64,000 nucleotides of DNA from Helicoverpa zea (lineage: Eukaryota; Arthropoda; Insecta; Lepidoptera; Noctuidae), in contig NC_061456.1 of assembly GCF_022581195.2 (NCBI RefSeq), positions 13,580,501-13,644,500 of the forward strand, written 5' to 3'. Within the stretch, counting starts at the first letter, position 1; every line of letters starts with the position of its first letter. Positions 12,452-24,842 of this stretch are shown one piece after another. Below the pieces are notes generated by a model. That model saw nothing but the letters and a program-made list of their open reading frames with translations, searched no databases and was not told where the DNA came from. The position numbers were made by a program, and so were the translations under genes.

Positions 12452-13754
12452 AAAATCTAAAAAGCCCATTTTCTGTATCTTCGTCTTTATTCGTTTTCTT
12501 ATTTCAAGTACCGATACGTGAAATCATCACAATGTTTTTATGTTGCCGTTTTCATGATTTGAATACACGTGGAAGATTTTTTTCCATTCTCTAATCCAGT
12601 ATTCATTATCCGAACCGATCAAAACATGTTTATTCTCGGAATTGTATTCGATCAGGCAGCACGTCTTGAAAATTTTCCACACACCGTCTCCAATATCTGG
12701 GCTCAATCAGTGGGACTTGGATTTTTACACGTTTCTTATTCATAGGCATTACTTATGCATGCAGCAAGCGAAAATATTACAGCATTTTAATGAAAGAAAT
12801 ATTAATTTTGAGGCAAAGTTTTCTTTGCGGTCGCGACGGGCGGAATTAAGTTTGGTCTGAGAGAGTTGGCGACCCCCCCAGGTTCTAAATATGCTTCGCT
12901 GGCTTTTAGTTGGGGTTTTCAACCGTTCGTTAAGACCTACATTTTATTATTTGAGTAAATAAATTAAAGGGCGTAGAAATGCGCCGTCTGCTGGACGCTT
13001 GGTGGGAATGGAATTGTAATGGGAATGCAGAATGGAATGAAATTAAATGTGGTTTATATTTTTTTTGAGAATAATGTTTATGTGGGAGAATATCTTTGAT
13101 AGTTGAGGTTTTTCTTTAATATGGAGAATGTCCTGTAATAGATGTTGTAATGTATACAGATAGATAGATAGAGATTGGGCAATACTGCTACTATACTTAT
13201 TACAATGACAACTCGAATTGAAATGATAAAAACATTTTTACAAACTTCATGTATTTTTACTGCCGTTCACTCCCTCAACTAAGAGTTATAAAAATAAAAT
13301 ATATAGTTGATAAAACTGATTCTTCACGCTGTAAAATTAAATCAAGCATCAGAATCAAAACAAACGCTTGTTCACAGACACCATTATTTTGACTTTTGAA
13401 GTACTCATTACGATTCCTTCACAAAATTATGGCATACATCTCTCAAACTGTAGACCATTGAAATATGGACTCTAATCAATTGAAATAAAAGCTGGTTTAT
13501 CGAAATTGGTGGGGTAATACTTGTGGTACACTTAGAGTAAGTGATTTCTCTCAGTTTAGTCATAAAAATGTTAATGCTGCAAAAACAAATAGCGCTTAAT
13601 GTATGCTGAGGGGAACTGAATTAATAGGGACCGTCTACTCACTATTTTGCTACATTTCTGTTTTGACTGCACTTGAAGGAGGTTGATCTGTGAATTGTAA
13701 CCTCTTTCGTTGTTATGAACTTAATTGCTTCACTGTTCATGTATTTTAGTTTGT
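12452..13754. other. AT-rich non-coding stretch
   Basis: I see no gene, RNA or element that I can support. Only short GC patches occur (for example 12820-12880). Confidence 0.5.
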
Positions 13755-13766
13755 ACGCACATGCAC

Positions 13767-14147
13767 CTACGGTGGCCTAGTGGACAAAGAACCAACCTCT
13801 CGAGTATGATGGCGCGGGTTCGATTCCAGGTCAGGCAAGTACCAATGCAACTTTTCTAAGTTTGTATGTACTTTCTAAGTATATCATAGACACCAATGAC
13901 TGTGTTTCGGATGGCACGTTAAACTGTAGGTCCCGGCTGTCATTGAACATCCTTGGCAGTCGTTACGGGTAGTCAGAAGCCAGTAAGTCTGACACCAGTC
14001 TAACCAAGGGGTATTGGGTTGCCCGGGTAACTGGGTTGAGGAGGTCAGGCAGGGCAGTCGCTCCTTGTAAAGCACTGGTACTCAGCTACATCCGGTTAGA
14101 CTGGAAGCCGACCCCAACATAGTTTGGGAAAAAGGCTCGGAGGATGG
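13767..14147 (+). mobile_element. tRNA-derived SINE with 12-bp target duplication
   Basis: The 5' part carries a Pol III A-box (TGGCCTAGTGGA, 13773-13784) and B-box (GGTTCGATTCC, 13817-13827), as expected of a tRNA-derived head. The 3' part is the GGGTATTGGGTTGCCCGGG... to ...AAAAAGGCTCGGAGGATG segment that recurs in lepidopteran genomes. Identical 12-mers ACGCACATGCAC flank it at 13755-13766 and 14148-14159, giving the exact ends of the 381-bp insertion. The duplication is perfect, so the insertion is probably young. Two more fragments of its 3' segment are in this window (30390-30446 and 50208-50305). The LINE partner is not identified. Its ATG-type tail suggests an RTE-like enzyme (inference). 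Confidence 0.88.
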
Positions 14148-14159
14148 ACGCACATGCAC

Positions 14160-15769
14160 ATTGTTTTGCACAAAGAAATTTTGCTGCGTTCTAAACTTAA
14201 AAGATTTATTTGCCTTTTCTTGTGTTGCCGAAATGAAAAAAAAAAAAGTTCATTAAATACAGAGAAAAATGCTGCATATATTTTTCTAGGCCTAATTAAG
14301 ACTTCAGTATTGGTATATACCCGCGTAAACAACAATTAATGAAAATATCAAATACCCCAGCCAAAAACTTAATGACGTTGCGTATCTTTCTATATTTACT
14401 TTATCTTTATTATATTTCATCCCCCTAAGGGTGGAAAATAGGTAGTCAAGGTAAGATATACTTCATAAGTAGGTGGCTCCCAGGAATTGATTATCGTCGG
14501 CCGATAACAGGCCACTGCGGCCCCCAAACCGTTATTTTGGCGGGAAAATGATGGATGGACCAGGAAAATTTCGAGGATAAATCTACTGGAAATAAATAGA
14601 GTACAACTTGTGTTGTGTTGGTAGATTGGGATACGTATAGTTATGTGTTTTGTCTATATATTTTTCTTATTTAACCTTTTTCAGTAGGTAGGTAGTAATT
14701 TTTTTTTCTATTTATTCAAACGTTGGTTATTATCAACTCATTTGTTTTTTTTACCATTAAGTACATTTAACAGTAATTAAATACAATCGCTTTATTATAT
14801 GTCTCTCTTCATAATATATGAGACTGATTTTTCTTCATGTGGAGGCATAGGAAATTCACCTTTTTATTATATTTGAAACAGCCAGATATTTTTCTTTAAT
14901 AAAATTACCAAATAATCATTACGAGAAATCTAAGAAAATATGTGGCAAATATTTTCCTGCAAGGCTCATGTACTAACGACCGCAGCGCCATCTGCGATAT
15001 GGCCGGTGCGCAATATGATGGATTTGCTACAGAAAATATTCGACCAAATTATTCTAATGAATTCTTACTGAACATCTAGCTATGTTATTTTTTTTTTGGA
15101 GCGTTTTGCTTGTTTCAAAACTGAACAAATTGGAGGTGATTCGATTATTGAGTACATATTTGAAAGTTCTATTTTCGGGTATTCGATTTTGAAAATATAA
15201 TTATTTTAAAATTTTTAAGTATAGACTTAAAAACAGGATGCCAGAATTAGTTGTTTTTCTTTAAAGAAATAATTTTCGTTGCATTAATTTTAATAAAATC
15301 CTCTTCTTGTTTTCTTATACATTCGTCAAATGTTGACTCAGTAGAGGTGTGAAATGTATTTAATTTGTTTTAGATACAGCATTAAAAAAAGGAAAAAGTT
15401 CAGTTACATATATCACCGGATTCACCATATATTCAAACAATACTCTAAACGTAAACAAACAAATGAATTTTGACTTCACAAAAGCCGGAAAACCCTTTTA
15501 TTTAGCGTGAAAAATAAACAGTAAGTTAATAAAACACAACCCACTTGGAATCTATTATACCGCGGCTTGGAGGGTTTTTATTAATTCGGGAAAATATTCT
15601 TTTATAAAAGGGGTGATTTTCATCTACCTGCACCTGTGCTCTTGTTTAGGTTTTTTTGAGGTCTCGGCAGAAATATTGTTTTGTTTAAAAAATATGAGCT
15701 GTTTTGTCTCTGGAGTGAAGGTGTTGTGTTACATTTCTTTAAAGTAGTTAAATAAAAATGTTGTATAAG
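14160..15769. other. AT-rich non-coding stretch
   Basis: No supported gene. An AGCGCCATCT (CTCF-like, minus orientation) lies at 14984-14993. A possible degenerate repeat (CCCCCTAAGGGTGGAA...) lies near 14420. Confidence 0.45.
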
Positions 15770-15968
15770 ACTAGCCGTTTTCCCGCGGTTTCACCCGCGA
15801 CCCGTGAGTGCTACTGCCCGCACCGGCTTAAATATAGCCTATGTTACTCGCAGATAATAAAGCTTTCTAATGGTGAAAGAATATTTAAAATCGGTCCAGT
15901 AGTTTTTGAGTTTATCCATTATAACCAAACAAACAAACAAAGTTCTCCTCTTAATATTAGTATAGATA
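15770..15968 (+). mobile_element. Lepidopteran short interspersed repeat (ACTAGC...TAATATTAGTATAGAT family)
   Basis: It begins ACTAGCCGTTTTCCCGCGG and ends in a (CAAA)n-like run followed by TAATATTAGTATAGAT. In between is the typical GGTCCAGTAGTTTTTGAG block. I recognise this arrangement as a very common lepidopteran interspersed repeat, perhaps of the Metulj type. The family name is uncertain. Minus-strand relatives lie at 37843-38106 and 38107-38298. Confidence 0.75.
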
Positions 15969-16973
15969 ACTGAATCATTTTCATTCGTAAAACCGCTGAT
16001 TTTACCAGTGGGCAGTTGTACACGCTTGGTTATGGTTTGGTTATTGTTAAAGTTAATGGTGCAGTAGAGTGAACTGTACTATAAACTACTTTTAACATAA
16101 AAAGTCGGCATCTAATTTCGAACGTCTTCAAAAAGTCTAAATCCATCCTATATTCTGTCTAATTCTCAGTCAGTTTCTGATTTCCTTAAAGTAAATAAAG
16201 CTTTGAAGCGTATCAGCTATATGATTCGCAGTAAATAGCATGTATCCACAAAGCCGACACTCCAAGCTTTTGTTCGTGACACGGTTTCTTTTCTTTATCG
16301 TCTCTTGCCACAGACTTAGGAATAGCATAGAGAAGAACACATTGATTATTTGAAAAGTTCGCCCTAGAATGTTAAAGTTTTTCTTACTGGTATTCTCATA
16401 TTGTATACGTACTATCGGGGTACACATTTGGCTAGAAGTTGATTCATTGGTGTGGAATTTACAGCTTGAGTATTTTTTTGTTCCATCTAAATTTTGTCCT
16501 ATCCTAGTAATTATTGACTTGTGACAAGATAAGTTTTACACCCCTTTGACAATGTGAGCTAAACTGGAATTGAGGCATTTTTTTCTATTCTACGTATCAG
16601 TGTTGCCACATTATCCCTCGTCCCGCGTGTGACGGAGTGCCCTCGTCATGTAAGCTATGTGCATAAATTTCTTGGAGAGTTGTGACATGGCAACCCCGCC
16701 ACCTTTGCGACGTCAAGAGCTTTCGTCTGACGGATCTGGAGAGTGTTGCTAGATGCGATTTATTACTTTTTTATTTTGTTTTGGTGGTGTTTACGATTGA
16801 AGGCGTGGCTTTTATTTGTGGCCTGGTGTCTACTGAGTAAGTAATTGGTATCAAAACTAGGTCGAAGGAGATTACTGAAATACTGAAAAAAGTCAATATT
16901 TCCCAGTAGCACTTCATAGAGATTGATATGATAACTAAGTACATACATACCATGTGATTGGTTAAGCTATGCT
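15969..16973. other. Non-coding stretch
   Basis: No gene supported. A CpG-richer block at about 16600-16740 (CCCGCGTGTGACGGAG...) may be a conserved element. I see no structure in it. Confidence 0.45.
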
Positions 16974-17204
16974 TATAGTTCGGCCATTCAGAGAATGCGT
17001 TCCTGACACGTCGCGATTGAACTGACGACGTAATAACATTCATTGATTATTGATATAATAATGTTGTTTTAATGCTCCTCAATTGTTAAAACGGTAAACA
17101 ACCAGCAAAAATATTTTTATCGTAACTGCAACGCCATTGCAAAGTTACGTCGTCAGTTCAATCGCGACGTGTCAGGAACGCATTCTCTGAATGGCCGAAC
17201 TATA
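16974..17204. mobile_element. MITE with 60-bp perfect terminal inverted repeats
   Basis: The left end 16974-17033 and right end 17145-17204 are exact reverse complements over 60 bp, starting TATAGTTCGGCCATTCAGAG. A 111-bp AT-rich centre separates them. The outermost TA on each side fits a TA target duplication, which would make the element a Tc1/mariner-type MITE, but the ends allow other readings. There is no coding capacity. Complete identity of the arms suggests recent activity or gene conversion. Confidence 0.88.
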
Positions 17205-18539
17205 GTAGTTTCTTTAGTTTAGTTTAGTACTATACCTACTTACTTAGTACCTATACTTAATTAATACTCACTTGATCTTGTCGAAATTTCCTGATGAGCC
17301 ATTTTCTACCAGTCAATACAGGTTAGCTGTAAACACATTCTTTCGTCCCTTTTATAAATTCTCGATTGTCTAAAGTTAACACAAAGAGAAAACAAAGCCC
17401 ACAAGGACACGTTCTTTTCAGACTTGATTGACGTTTGTTTGATTTTGGAACGCGGACAAAAACGAACACTACGTCACATTTCGGCCAGTGTTCCTCGTAA
17501 ATCAAAGAGGTCCCTATATAACGTTATTTTTTCCTTATTAAAGCGAAGGCAACGGGTTTAAGGGTGAAATAAAAACTTTTTTCTCACTTTTATGGCGTGA
17601 GAAAAAAGGGCAGGTGAATGTGGAGGGCCGATATTAAAATGTTTCATGTAAATTTCAGTCGTTCAACGCGCTATATTTCAGGAGATGTTCTGTCTGTCTG
17701 CAAATTTGGTATTCATAGACGGCTTTTAGTTTAATATTGGGGTTAAAGCGACTTCCTCAGTTTATTTTTGTGAGTTCACTTTAATCTTTTTTAATTTGAA
17801 TACGAATCTGTTGACAAGCCCCCGCCATAATATCCACTTTTTGAAATGTTTGTGATGTGACTGCATAGGTTAGAAGTTACTGAATTTTTTGTTGTTATAC
17901 AGAAATAGGTAGGTACAGGAACTAAGTAGGTGTTCTAAATTGGGCCTAAGTACGTTCAAGAAGCATTGTTAGCCACACTCTTTCCAAATAGTCATTTCAA
18001 TATCAATAATAAATGTGAACCTAATTGAAAGCCGTAGATACAAACGGTCCTTTTTATACAGAAATAGGAATTAAGATTCTAAGATCAATCAAAGAGTTTC
18101 CTATTAAATTTGCAAAACGTCTCGGAAATGTACTTACAAACTCTTGTATTCCAATCTTTTGAAAAGATAAACAAATAAAAGTGAGGAAGTCTGAAAATGA
18201 GTTAACAGTGGAGATTAATAGGTGAGGTTTTTATTAATACCGAGCGGTTTATGAAACACTGAAGGGTCGGTCCGAGCAAGAAGTTTACAGGCACGGATTG
18301 CAGAAACATGATTTTAAAGTATATATAAAACTGTAGCTTAAAAACATATACAATTAACATATCTAAAGTTAAATGACTTTGGTTAACTAAGAATGCACTT
18401 GAAGATAAGGTATAATTTTCTTACAAAAGATTGGTCGTAATTCCATTTTGAAGATACGCATATAAAAATTCTGAAAATCGTTAGTTATTGCTTGTTTGTG
18501 CAATTAGTATTTCTAATACAAGTGAAGCTTTCAACAGCT
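17205..18539. other. Non-coding stretch with one long hairpin
   Basis: No gene. A perfect 12-bp hairpin occurs at 17576-17608 (arms CTTTTTTCTCAC/GTGAGAAAAAAG, 9-nt loop). I see nothing else notable. Confidence 0.5.
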
Positions 18540-18559
18540 AAAAAATAAAATAACTCTGT

Positions 18560-18760
18560 TTTATTTTTTTTTTATTTATTTATTGCAAAATGTATACAGA
18601 TGCATCTCATGCTAGGTACACATTACCCTGTTAGGGCGCAGCAAATTAACTTAAAACTAAAGTATTATAATAATGACTTAAACTATAAATATATATATAT
18701 ATTACATTAATTTATAAGAAGTTAACAATATCTAGAATTAATTATTAGTTAAGCTTACAT
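18560..18760. repeat. Probable non-LTR retrotransposon 3' tail
   Basis: It begins with TTTATTTATTTATTGCAAAATG and continues with a moderately conserved unique segment (CATGCTAGGTACACATTACC...). This is the appearance of 3' ends of LINE-type elements in Lepidoptera, read from the minus strand. A similar start is seen at 42270. No reverse-transcriptase coding part is attached. Confidence 0.35.
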
Positions 18761-21700
18761 CTACTTAGGTATATGACAGTAGTTTTAGTTTATTATCTTA
18801 ATTATTATATCTACTATTATTGCACAATGTTTTAGGAACGACATAATACTGTTTTGTTTTTTTTCCTTCACACTAGTAAGAGGCTGAGAGTGCACTTCAA
18901 ATCCATCTCTGCAAATTAAGCCATTGAGTCCCTCAGTTTGTTTTGATTGTATTAATTAAAAGCGGATCCCTCAGAGCTGAAGATTAACACCTCTCTTTCT
19001 TCGGCTCGTCCATATTCATGTACTGTTCGTTAAGAACTAAGGGTCGTCGCCATATTTACATACCTTTACGATTTCACGCAGCATTCTTTCGTTGTATGAA
19101 GTTATTTTCCGCTTTGAACTGCAGGGTTGAAGGGCTCTGTGGGTTTTCTTTTTCTTGTATGACTGTATTTTGCGAATGAGGAAGTGTGAATTTTGCAATA
19201 AACAATAAAAATTGAAAACTGCATCTTCAAGGCTTGGAAGAAGAAAACATGCTGCCCCAAGTAAATTGGAATAAGAGACAGCCTAAAAATAACTAGGTAC
19301 TTTGCTACTTAAAAAATCATTAGAATCGTAATGGGATGTACCTAATATTTATATAGTTCTAAGCAATATATACCTCTATACTGTTTATTAAATTACTGTA
19401 ACATCATCACAAACCTTCTACAAAACTTAATAAACACAAACAATTCAATCCGCAAACAAAAGCCTGTATTCTCACCAGTAACTGACTATCAATTGGAGCT
19501 GTTTATGCATGGTATCCATTCGCACACCATCATAATCCCATAGCCCACCATAGAGACATAAACCGTGGGCCGCCATAAAACCTTATAGTCTACATCTTTC
19601 TATGGAATTAAATTGAGAAAGTACGATGTTATTTTGTTACAGCCTGATATACCTAAAAGAAAATAAAAATATTTGATGATAGCGTTCATAGATTATTTCA
19701 GTGTATTTGCGTAATGAAATTGGGAAACGTTGCTGAAAGTGATCATATAGTCCTTAGTGCCGAGATTGTTTAATAGTGCGATTTTTTTATGAATACCTAT
19801 TGATTTCAAAATTGTTGTATTTTCTGATGGTTTATACTTCACCTATCTTCGGTAAGTACGAAGATGAATGTGAAGACCAACAAATAGGGGAAAAAAGTCT
19901 AGTTAGGATTTTGACAGCGACGTTTCCATAGGTATTGAATGGCGTTGAGGCTTTATGATAACACAACATATATTTTTTTCTGTTTCTGCAGAAAAATGGT
20001 TGCAGTATCATTAAATTTAATACCTATTCGTCCATTGATAAAGTTTATCATCGATCGCTGATTAACACAGAATGGTGCTCCGGGGAGATCATACTAATTC
20101 TTTTGCCACAACTCGCGGTTACTAAGAAACCTTATCCGAACAATCGAAAAACATCTGTCCGTATATTTTTACTCGACATACCTAAAACGAAGGTTCGAAT
20201 AAAAACGGGCCACTTAAAGCCCAAAGAATATCACTCAATGCTCGCTATATTTTTCAAAGCTTCTCTTCACATTCTGTTTTTATCCTACTTGACTCTTAAT
20301 GTGGTGAATTCATACATGAACAATCGCTATCCCGAGTGTTCTTGGGTTGTAGGGGGAAGGGGGGTGAAGGGGCGTTTTTCCTTCTTTTACAGCATTTGGG
20401 GGGTGGATGGTGGTTGGAAGATGGGGAGGTGTCGGCTACAGTCGACCCGCCCGGATGTCTTTAAGGCGCGGTCATCCCGGGTCGAATTGCGTCACGACTT
20501 TGTCTCAATGTGGTTGACCGATTTAATGTTAGTGCTTCCCGCTGGGTTTACTTTTAGAGGTTTTTGATTCGAGTGTTTGAGCAGCTGCTGTCCGAAGTTA
20601 TTGCCACTAAGCTTAGCTGAGATTATAATAAAACTGAGGCAATGTGGCTGCGATGCATACTATATCTTAACATCCACATATAGGTATCCATAAAATGGTA
20701 GGTTTGTAAAATTACAGAGAAGTCAAAATTATTTTTGGATGATGATAATGTTTCGAAGCAGTTAATACAACAATGTGACTTTCAAAATTAAAAGAAAACA
20801 GCTATATAGACTTACATAATTACTCACTATATACTGAACTGGTATCCTGTGTAAGACTGAACTTAGGATACCAACACTAGGTACTACTACTAGGTAGCAA
20901 TCTTTTCAGTGATTCTGAAAGAAACATGAACGTAAACAGCAGCTAACCTATAAAACACGAACAAGCTCCAAAGTAAACAAAGTAAGCTTTCTTGGCAGAG
21001 TGAGTTACTTTGTGTTACATAGTGCCGTATATATTTGAAGTTTAAACTAAGAGCCATTGTATACAGAGCTTGGAACTGACTCGTAAGTTAGTACTACTGG
21101 TGTTTACGTGGTTGTTTACTGTATATAAGTAGATGTAATGGAGTTGTATTTTGTTATCTGTTGTGTTAAGTTGTAAGTGAACTCGGTGGTGAAAATGTTG
21201 AAAAGCAAATGTTCAAAATCTAAATTCGGAATCGGATCCCTTAAAGATCCAGAGCGCGGTCTAGTTCGAACAACATCCTGAAAACGTTATCTGAGAAGTA
21301 TGACGATCCATGGTTGTCTCATGTAATGGAAGTGCTGGTCAGAAGACCGTAATTTGATATATTGTCGCTTTTTTCTTTTTTCTTAAACTAACATAATTCT
21401 AAGTTTTATTGTTACTAACTCAGTTTGGGCCTAGTTGCCATTCATAAACAACTATTATTAAGTATTAATAAAGAAGCTGTGAATTACTTTTTAGTTTAAG
21501 ACCTAGATGAAAACCTAAACGCAATCTTGTAATCATCGTGATAGGCAGATCAGCATTGCTACGTTTCTGTATTACTACAGATCCTTTATAGGAGATACTC
21601 GTTAAAAACTAGACACAGCAGCAGAAAACAACAGCGGTAGTCCTAGTCTTAGCCTAGAAGCCTTAAATCGCTACTTGAAAATGGCGACACACCATAAAAC

Positions 21701-22136
21701 CCGCCTCTACACAGTACATATGGCTCCTCCAACTCGTAGTCTCCCAATCCCTTTTCCACTTTTTATTACCCAGCAATGTCCTGACCACATTACTAAAATT
21801 AAACCTAAACATTGTCCAACAAACTGCTTCAGCGACATTAACCACAAGTTGTGACCATAAAATTAATTAACTAGAGTCCACTTTAACCAGAGTGACCAAT
21901 TACATTAACTGGCGATATAAAAGTACTATGATAATGTGGGTGGAGTCTGTGATTCGGAGAGGTCACCGCATCTCAATGAGATGGGGTGCTCACGGGTGTA
22001 ACGCGGTATGTGGAAATAATATTACGGGATATTAGTTTTGGGTAAATTAATAGTGCATTTTTTGAGAATTGAGTTGTGTTGATTGTGTCTTTGGTAGTGT
22101 AATAATTTGTAAAAAACTTTAGTCTTTGATAAAAAA
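18761..22136. other. Non-coding stretch
   Basis: No gene that I can support. A G-rich block at 20344-20430 can form a four-run quadruplex. A 154-codon open frame over it (20103-20567) has no ATG at its 5' end and looks like chance. A short hairpin (TGGTATCCT/AGGATACCA) lies near 20841-20873. Confidence 0.45.
20344..20372 (+). other. Potential G-quadruplex
   Basis: Four runs of three or more G within 29 bases (GGG, GGGGG, GGGGGG, GGGG, spacers 2-5 nt) fit the standard quadruplex pattern on the plus strand. A second G-rich stretch follows at 20398-20430. Confidence 0.55.
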
Positions 22137-22330
22137 AGTTTTTGAAGGGATTTAGATTAAAATTAAATAAAAAAATAAATAAAAATTAAAATATATATAT
22201 ATATATATATTTTTATAATGTACCTAATCTAAATCCCTTCAAAAACTATATATATATATATATTTTTATAATGTACATATAAAAATATATATATATATAT
22301 ATATATTTTTATAATGTACCTAATCTAAAT
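22137..22330. repeat. AT microsatellite with duplicated and inverted flanks
   Basis: A 23-bp segment at 22137-22159 is repeated as an exact reverse complement at 22225-22247. Three (AT)n tracts lie between and after, and two are followed by the same TTTTTATAATGTACCTAATCTAAAT segment. The structure is best explained by slippage and template switching at the AT tract. Confidence 0.85.
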
Positions 22331-24795
22331 TTCATGTAAAATTTCAATTATTGTGGTAAAATGAAAGACAAACAGATACGTCATTCATTAAAACAATATA
22401 AAAAGCAGAAATGCTAATTATTTCTTGCGCATATTATGTGTGTAACATATCCCAAGAATGTATTTAACGAAACAAAGTACCGCTTAATTTCACAAAATCA
22501 TCTCCGAACATGTCGTTTACCAGGTTTTCATTCTACTGCATAGTATTTCGAGCGACTCCAGCGCTGGTAGGTAAGCCGGCGGGTAAGTGTCATGAATAGT
22601 CATGGAAAAACCGCGGCGTTTCATTACATGGAGCCAACATTTATTTTAACTTTACGCTCTCCAGAAATACCGCACACTTCTGCAAGGTATTTGATTTTTG
22701 TCAGCGGAAAATTAAAGGGAAAATGTTTTTCTTTTGTTTTTCGTTTGTCTTCTGTTTTCTTTAAAAAGATCGTGATTAGATTAGCTTTCTTATAAGAATA
22801 AAAACAGAATTCAATTTTGTGATGCACATAGAAGTAATTAATATATCGAATTAATATGGCTAGATTGATTTTTAATGCGGACAAAAGGACAGGTACCTAG
22901 CTGAAAACTTGGCCTACCGCATTGGCCGATTGTAGCACAACTTTACAAACTTTACACTTATTTTTCGACAGTGTTCGTTCGTTTGACGTGTTTTTCACAC
23001 AGTTTCTGTGCCAAATAACAAACTTGGCCCAACACATCAATCCTTCTAAAATCACAAACTATTCCGCGCAGTCGGCATTCGTAGAACACGCTATTCAAAT
23101 AGGGATGAAAATACAGGGGATGATGCACGGGGATGAAAGCAGCAAAAACCCGAGGCCCTCACCTCATTACCATAGTCTGTGGCAACTTCGCGAGGGATGT
23201 TAGAAGCAAGACTTTGAAGAAAATTGCAAAATATACTCATTTAAAATATAAAGTCTTTTTAAATCTTTACGCTAGCGTGGATTTTTAGGTAAATAGCAAT
23301 ATTTTGTTTATCATAACAGAGCTAAACATGTAACAACTTCTAAGTAAGATGTATGTTGAAGTTCATGTGCAAAACGTTGTCTATCTACTACTTATTCTAT
23401 GTAGCTTTTTAAGTTTTCGAGTGTTCTTCTTAATTGTCTTTGGATATATTCAAACTTCCTATGTACATACTATTTCTGCTACTATCTTAGACTGCTACTA
23501 TCTTACTTGCTACGAAAAGTCGCAAGCAAATCCAGCATTGCCAGCAACCCCAAACCATTTACCACATCCCCAAAACCCACTGCAACAATATCTCCTCCTA
23601 ACTTCGCTATATACTCGTACCTTCTCAGTAAAAAGCATCTTCTCTGCCGAAGACAGGCCACTTGTCATAAACTAACGCCATGATAAATCGACGGAGGCGA
23701 CATCTCGCGCCTGTTACTTATTGTACCCTTACCAACTTAACTAACGTAGTCAGACAACTACAACACAAGGGAAAATCAACCTTATAGCTATAAGAATAAG
23801 GTTGTAGGAGTTTTGTGGTGATGGATGTTGATGATGGTAAAATGCGCAACGTTAAGGGTGATCCGTTGGTGAGTCGGCAGTAATGGCCGCGGTTATGTGG
23901 TCTTTATGATAAATACAGTATTTAATTATGTCTGTTAGTAAGATGTTTTGGGATTATGTTTGTTCTTTGTTTGAACATTGTTTTGGTGTCACTGTTAAAC
24001 ATTTTCTAATACAAATTAATATTAACATCCTTTAGGTAAAAGATGTAACAACGATTCAGAAATGGACATCACTTAGGTACCTCCTGTGGTGTTATAGGAA
24101 CGAGAATTTTAATAAACCTTTTTCAAAGGAGGTGATTATTCATTTAAATGTTTTCGTAGTGAGAGAAACTGAAATTTACGTGCACAAAAACTAATTAAAA
24201 CAGCCATTATGAAATAAATCTCCCGACATTAATATTAAACTTGCCTCAACCGGCTGCACACGTTTTTGTTCCCAAATAAAACTAAACAAACGAATTTATT
24301 CGTAACTGATTACAATTCCGATCAGTACAATATTAATATCAAATAAACAAAAACGGAATCACAGCTCAGTCCATTCGTCACAGCGGCAAAGCAATCCATC
24401 TCCGTACATTTCGCCCGACCATTATTTAGTTCCGCCGTTCGCCGCTAGATGGCTCTTTACCTAATTTATTATGCATACTGATGACCCGCTGTAATGAGGC
24501 TCAGGCTTTATTCCAGAGGTTTTCCTAAAGAAAATTTGGCAACACAAGTTTGTTAGATTAAGCGAAAGAATGGCTTGATAAGAACGGATGCTTTTTAGTA
24601 GAATGGTTTGTTGGTGATTAAGTTTTACGTTTTAATTTGCTTACGAGGGGTGAGGATGTCTGAGATTTGCGGTTGCAAGTCATAATCTTATTTTTAAACC
24701 ATTAAGGCAGGAAATAAGTTCCATTATGTATCTTATTGTTCAATTATTTTTGCTCTTTCCTTGGTATGTACCTATAAATCACATTGTCTGTGCAG
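22331..24795. other. Non-coding stretch
   Basis: No supported gene. GC-richer patches lie at 22500-22640 and 24370-24490. Open frames at 22922-23203 and 23349-23675 (+) lack recognisable domains and are not called. Confidence 0.45.
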
Positions 24796-24842
24796 ATACC
24801 CGACGACGTACACCTACCGAAGAGATGAAAAGGCGTTTATGG
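24796..24842 (+). CDS. Candidate 47-nt internal micro-exon
   Basis: A good acceptor (TTGTCTGTGCAG, AG at 24794-24795) and a consensus GTAAGT donor at 24843 bound 47 nt. These read as 2 nt plus 15 codons, TRRRTPTEEMKRRLW. The basic, codon-like content and the phase (1 in, 0 out) allow direct joining to the exon ending at 3321, which would give ...GYGRRD-TRRRTPTEEM.... Alternatively a 67-codon open frame starts upstream at 24726, and the exon may be chance. No family is recognised. Confidence 0.3.

Noticed and set aside
20103..20567. 154-codon plus-strand ORF
   Set aside because: No ATG at the start, no domain, and the frame stays open mainly because it crosses a G-rich block with few stops.
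22922..23203. 93-codon plus-strand ORF
   Set aside because: It lacks an ATG in the first two-thirds and shows no family resemblance.
23349..23675. 108-codon plus-strand ORF with hydrophobic N-terminus
   Set aside because: Composition is that of T-rich DNA read in one frame. No splice or poly(A) context and no recognisable domain.
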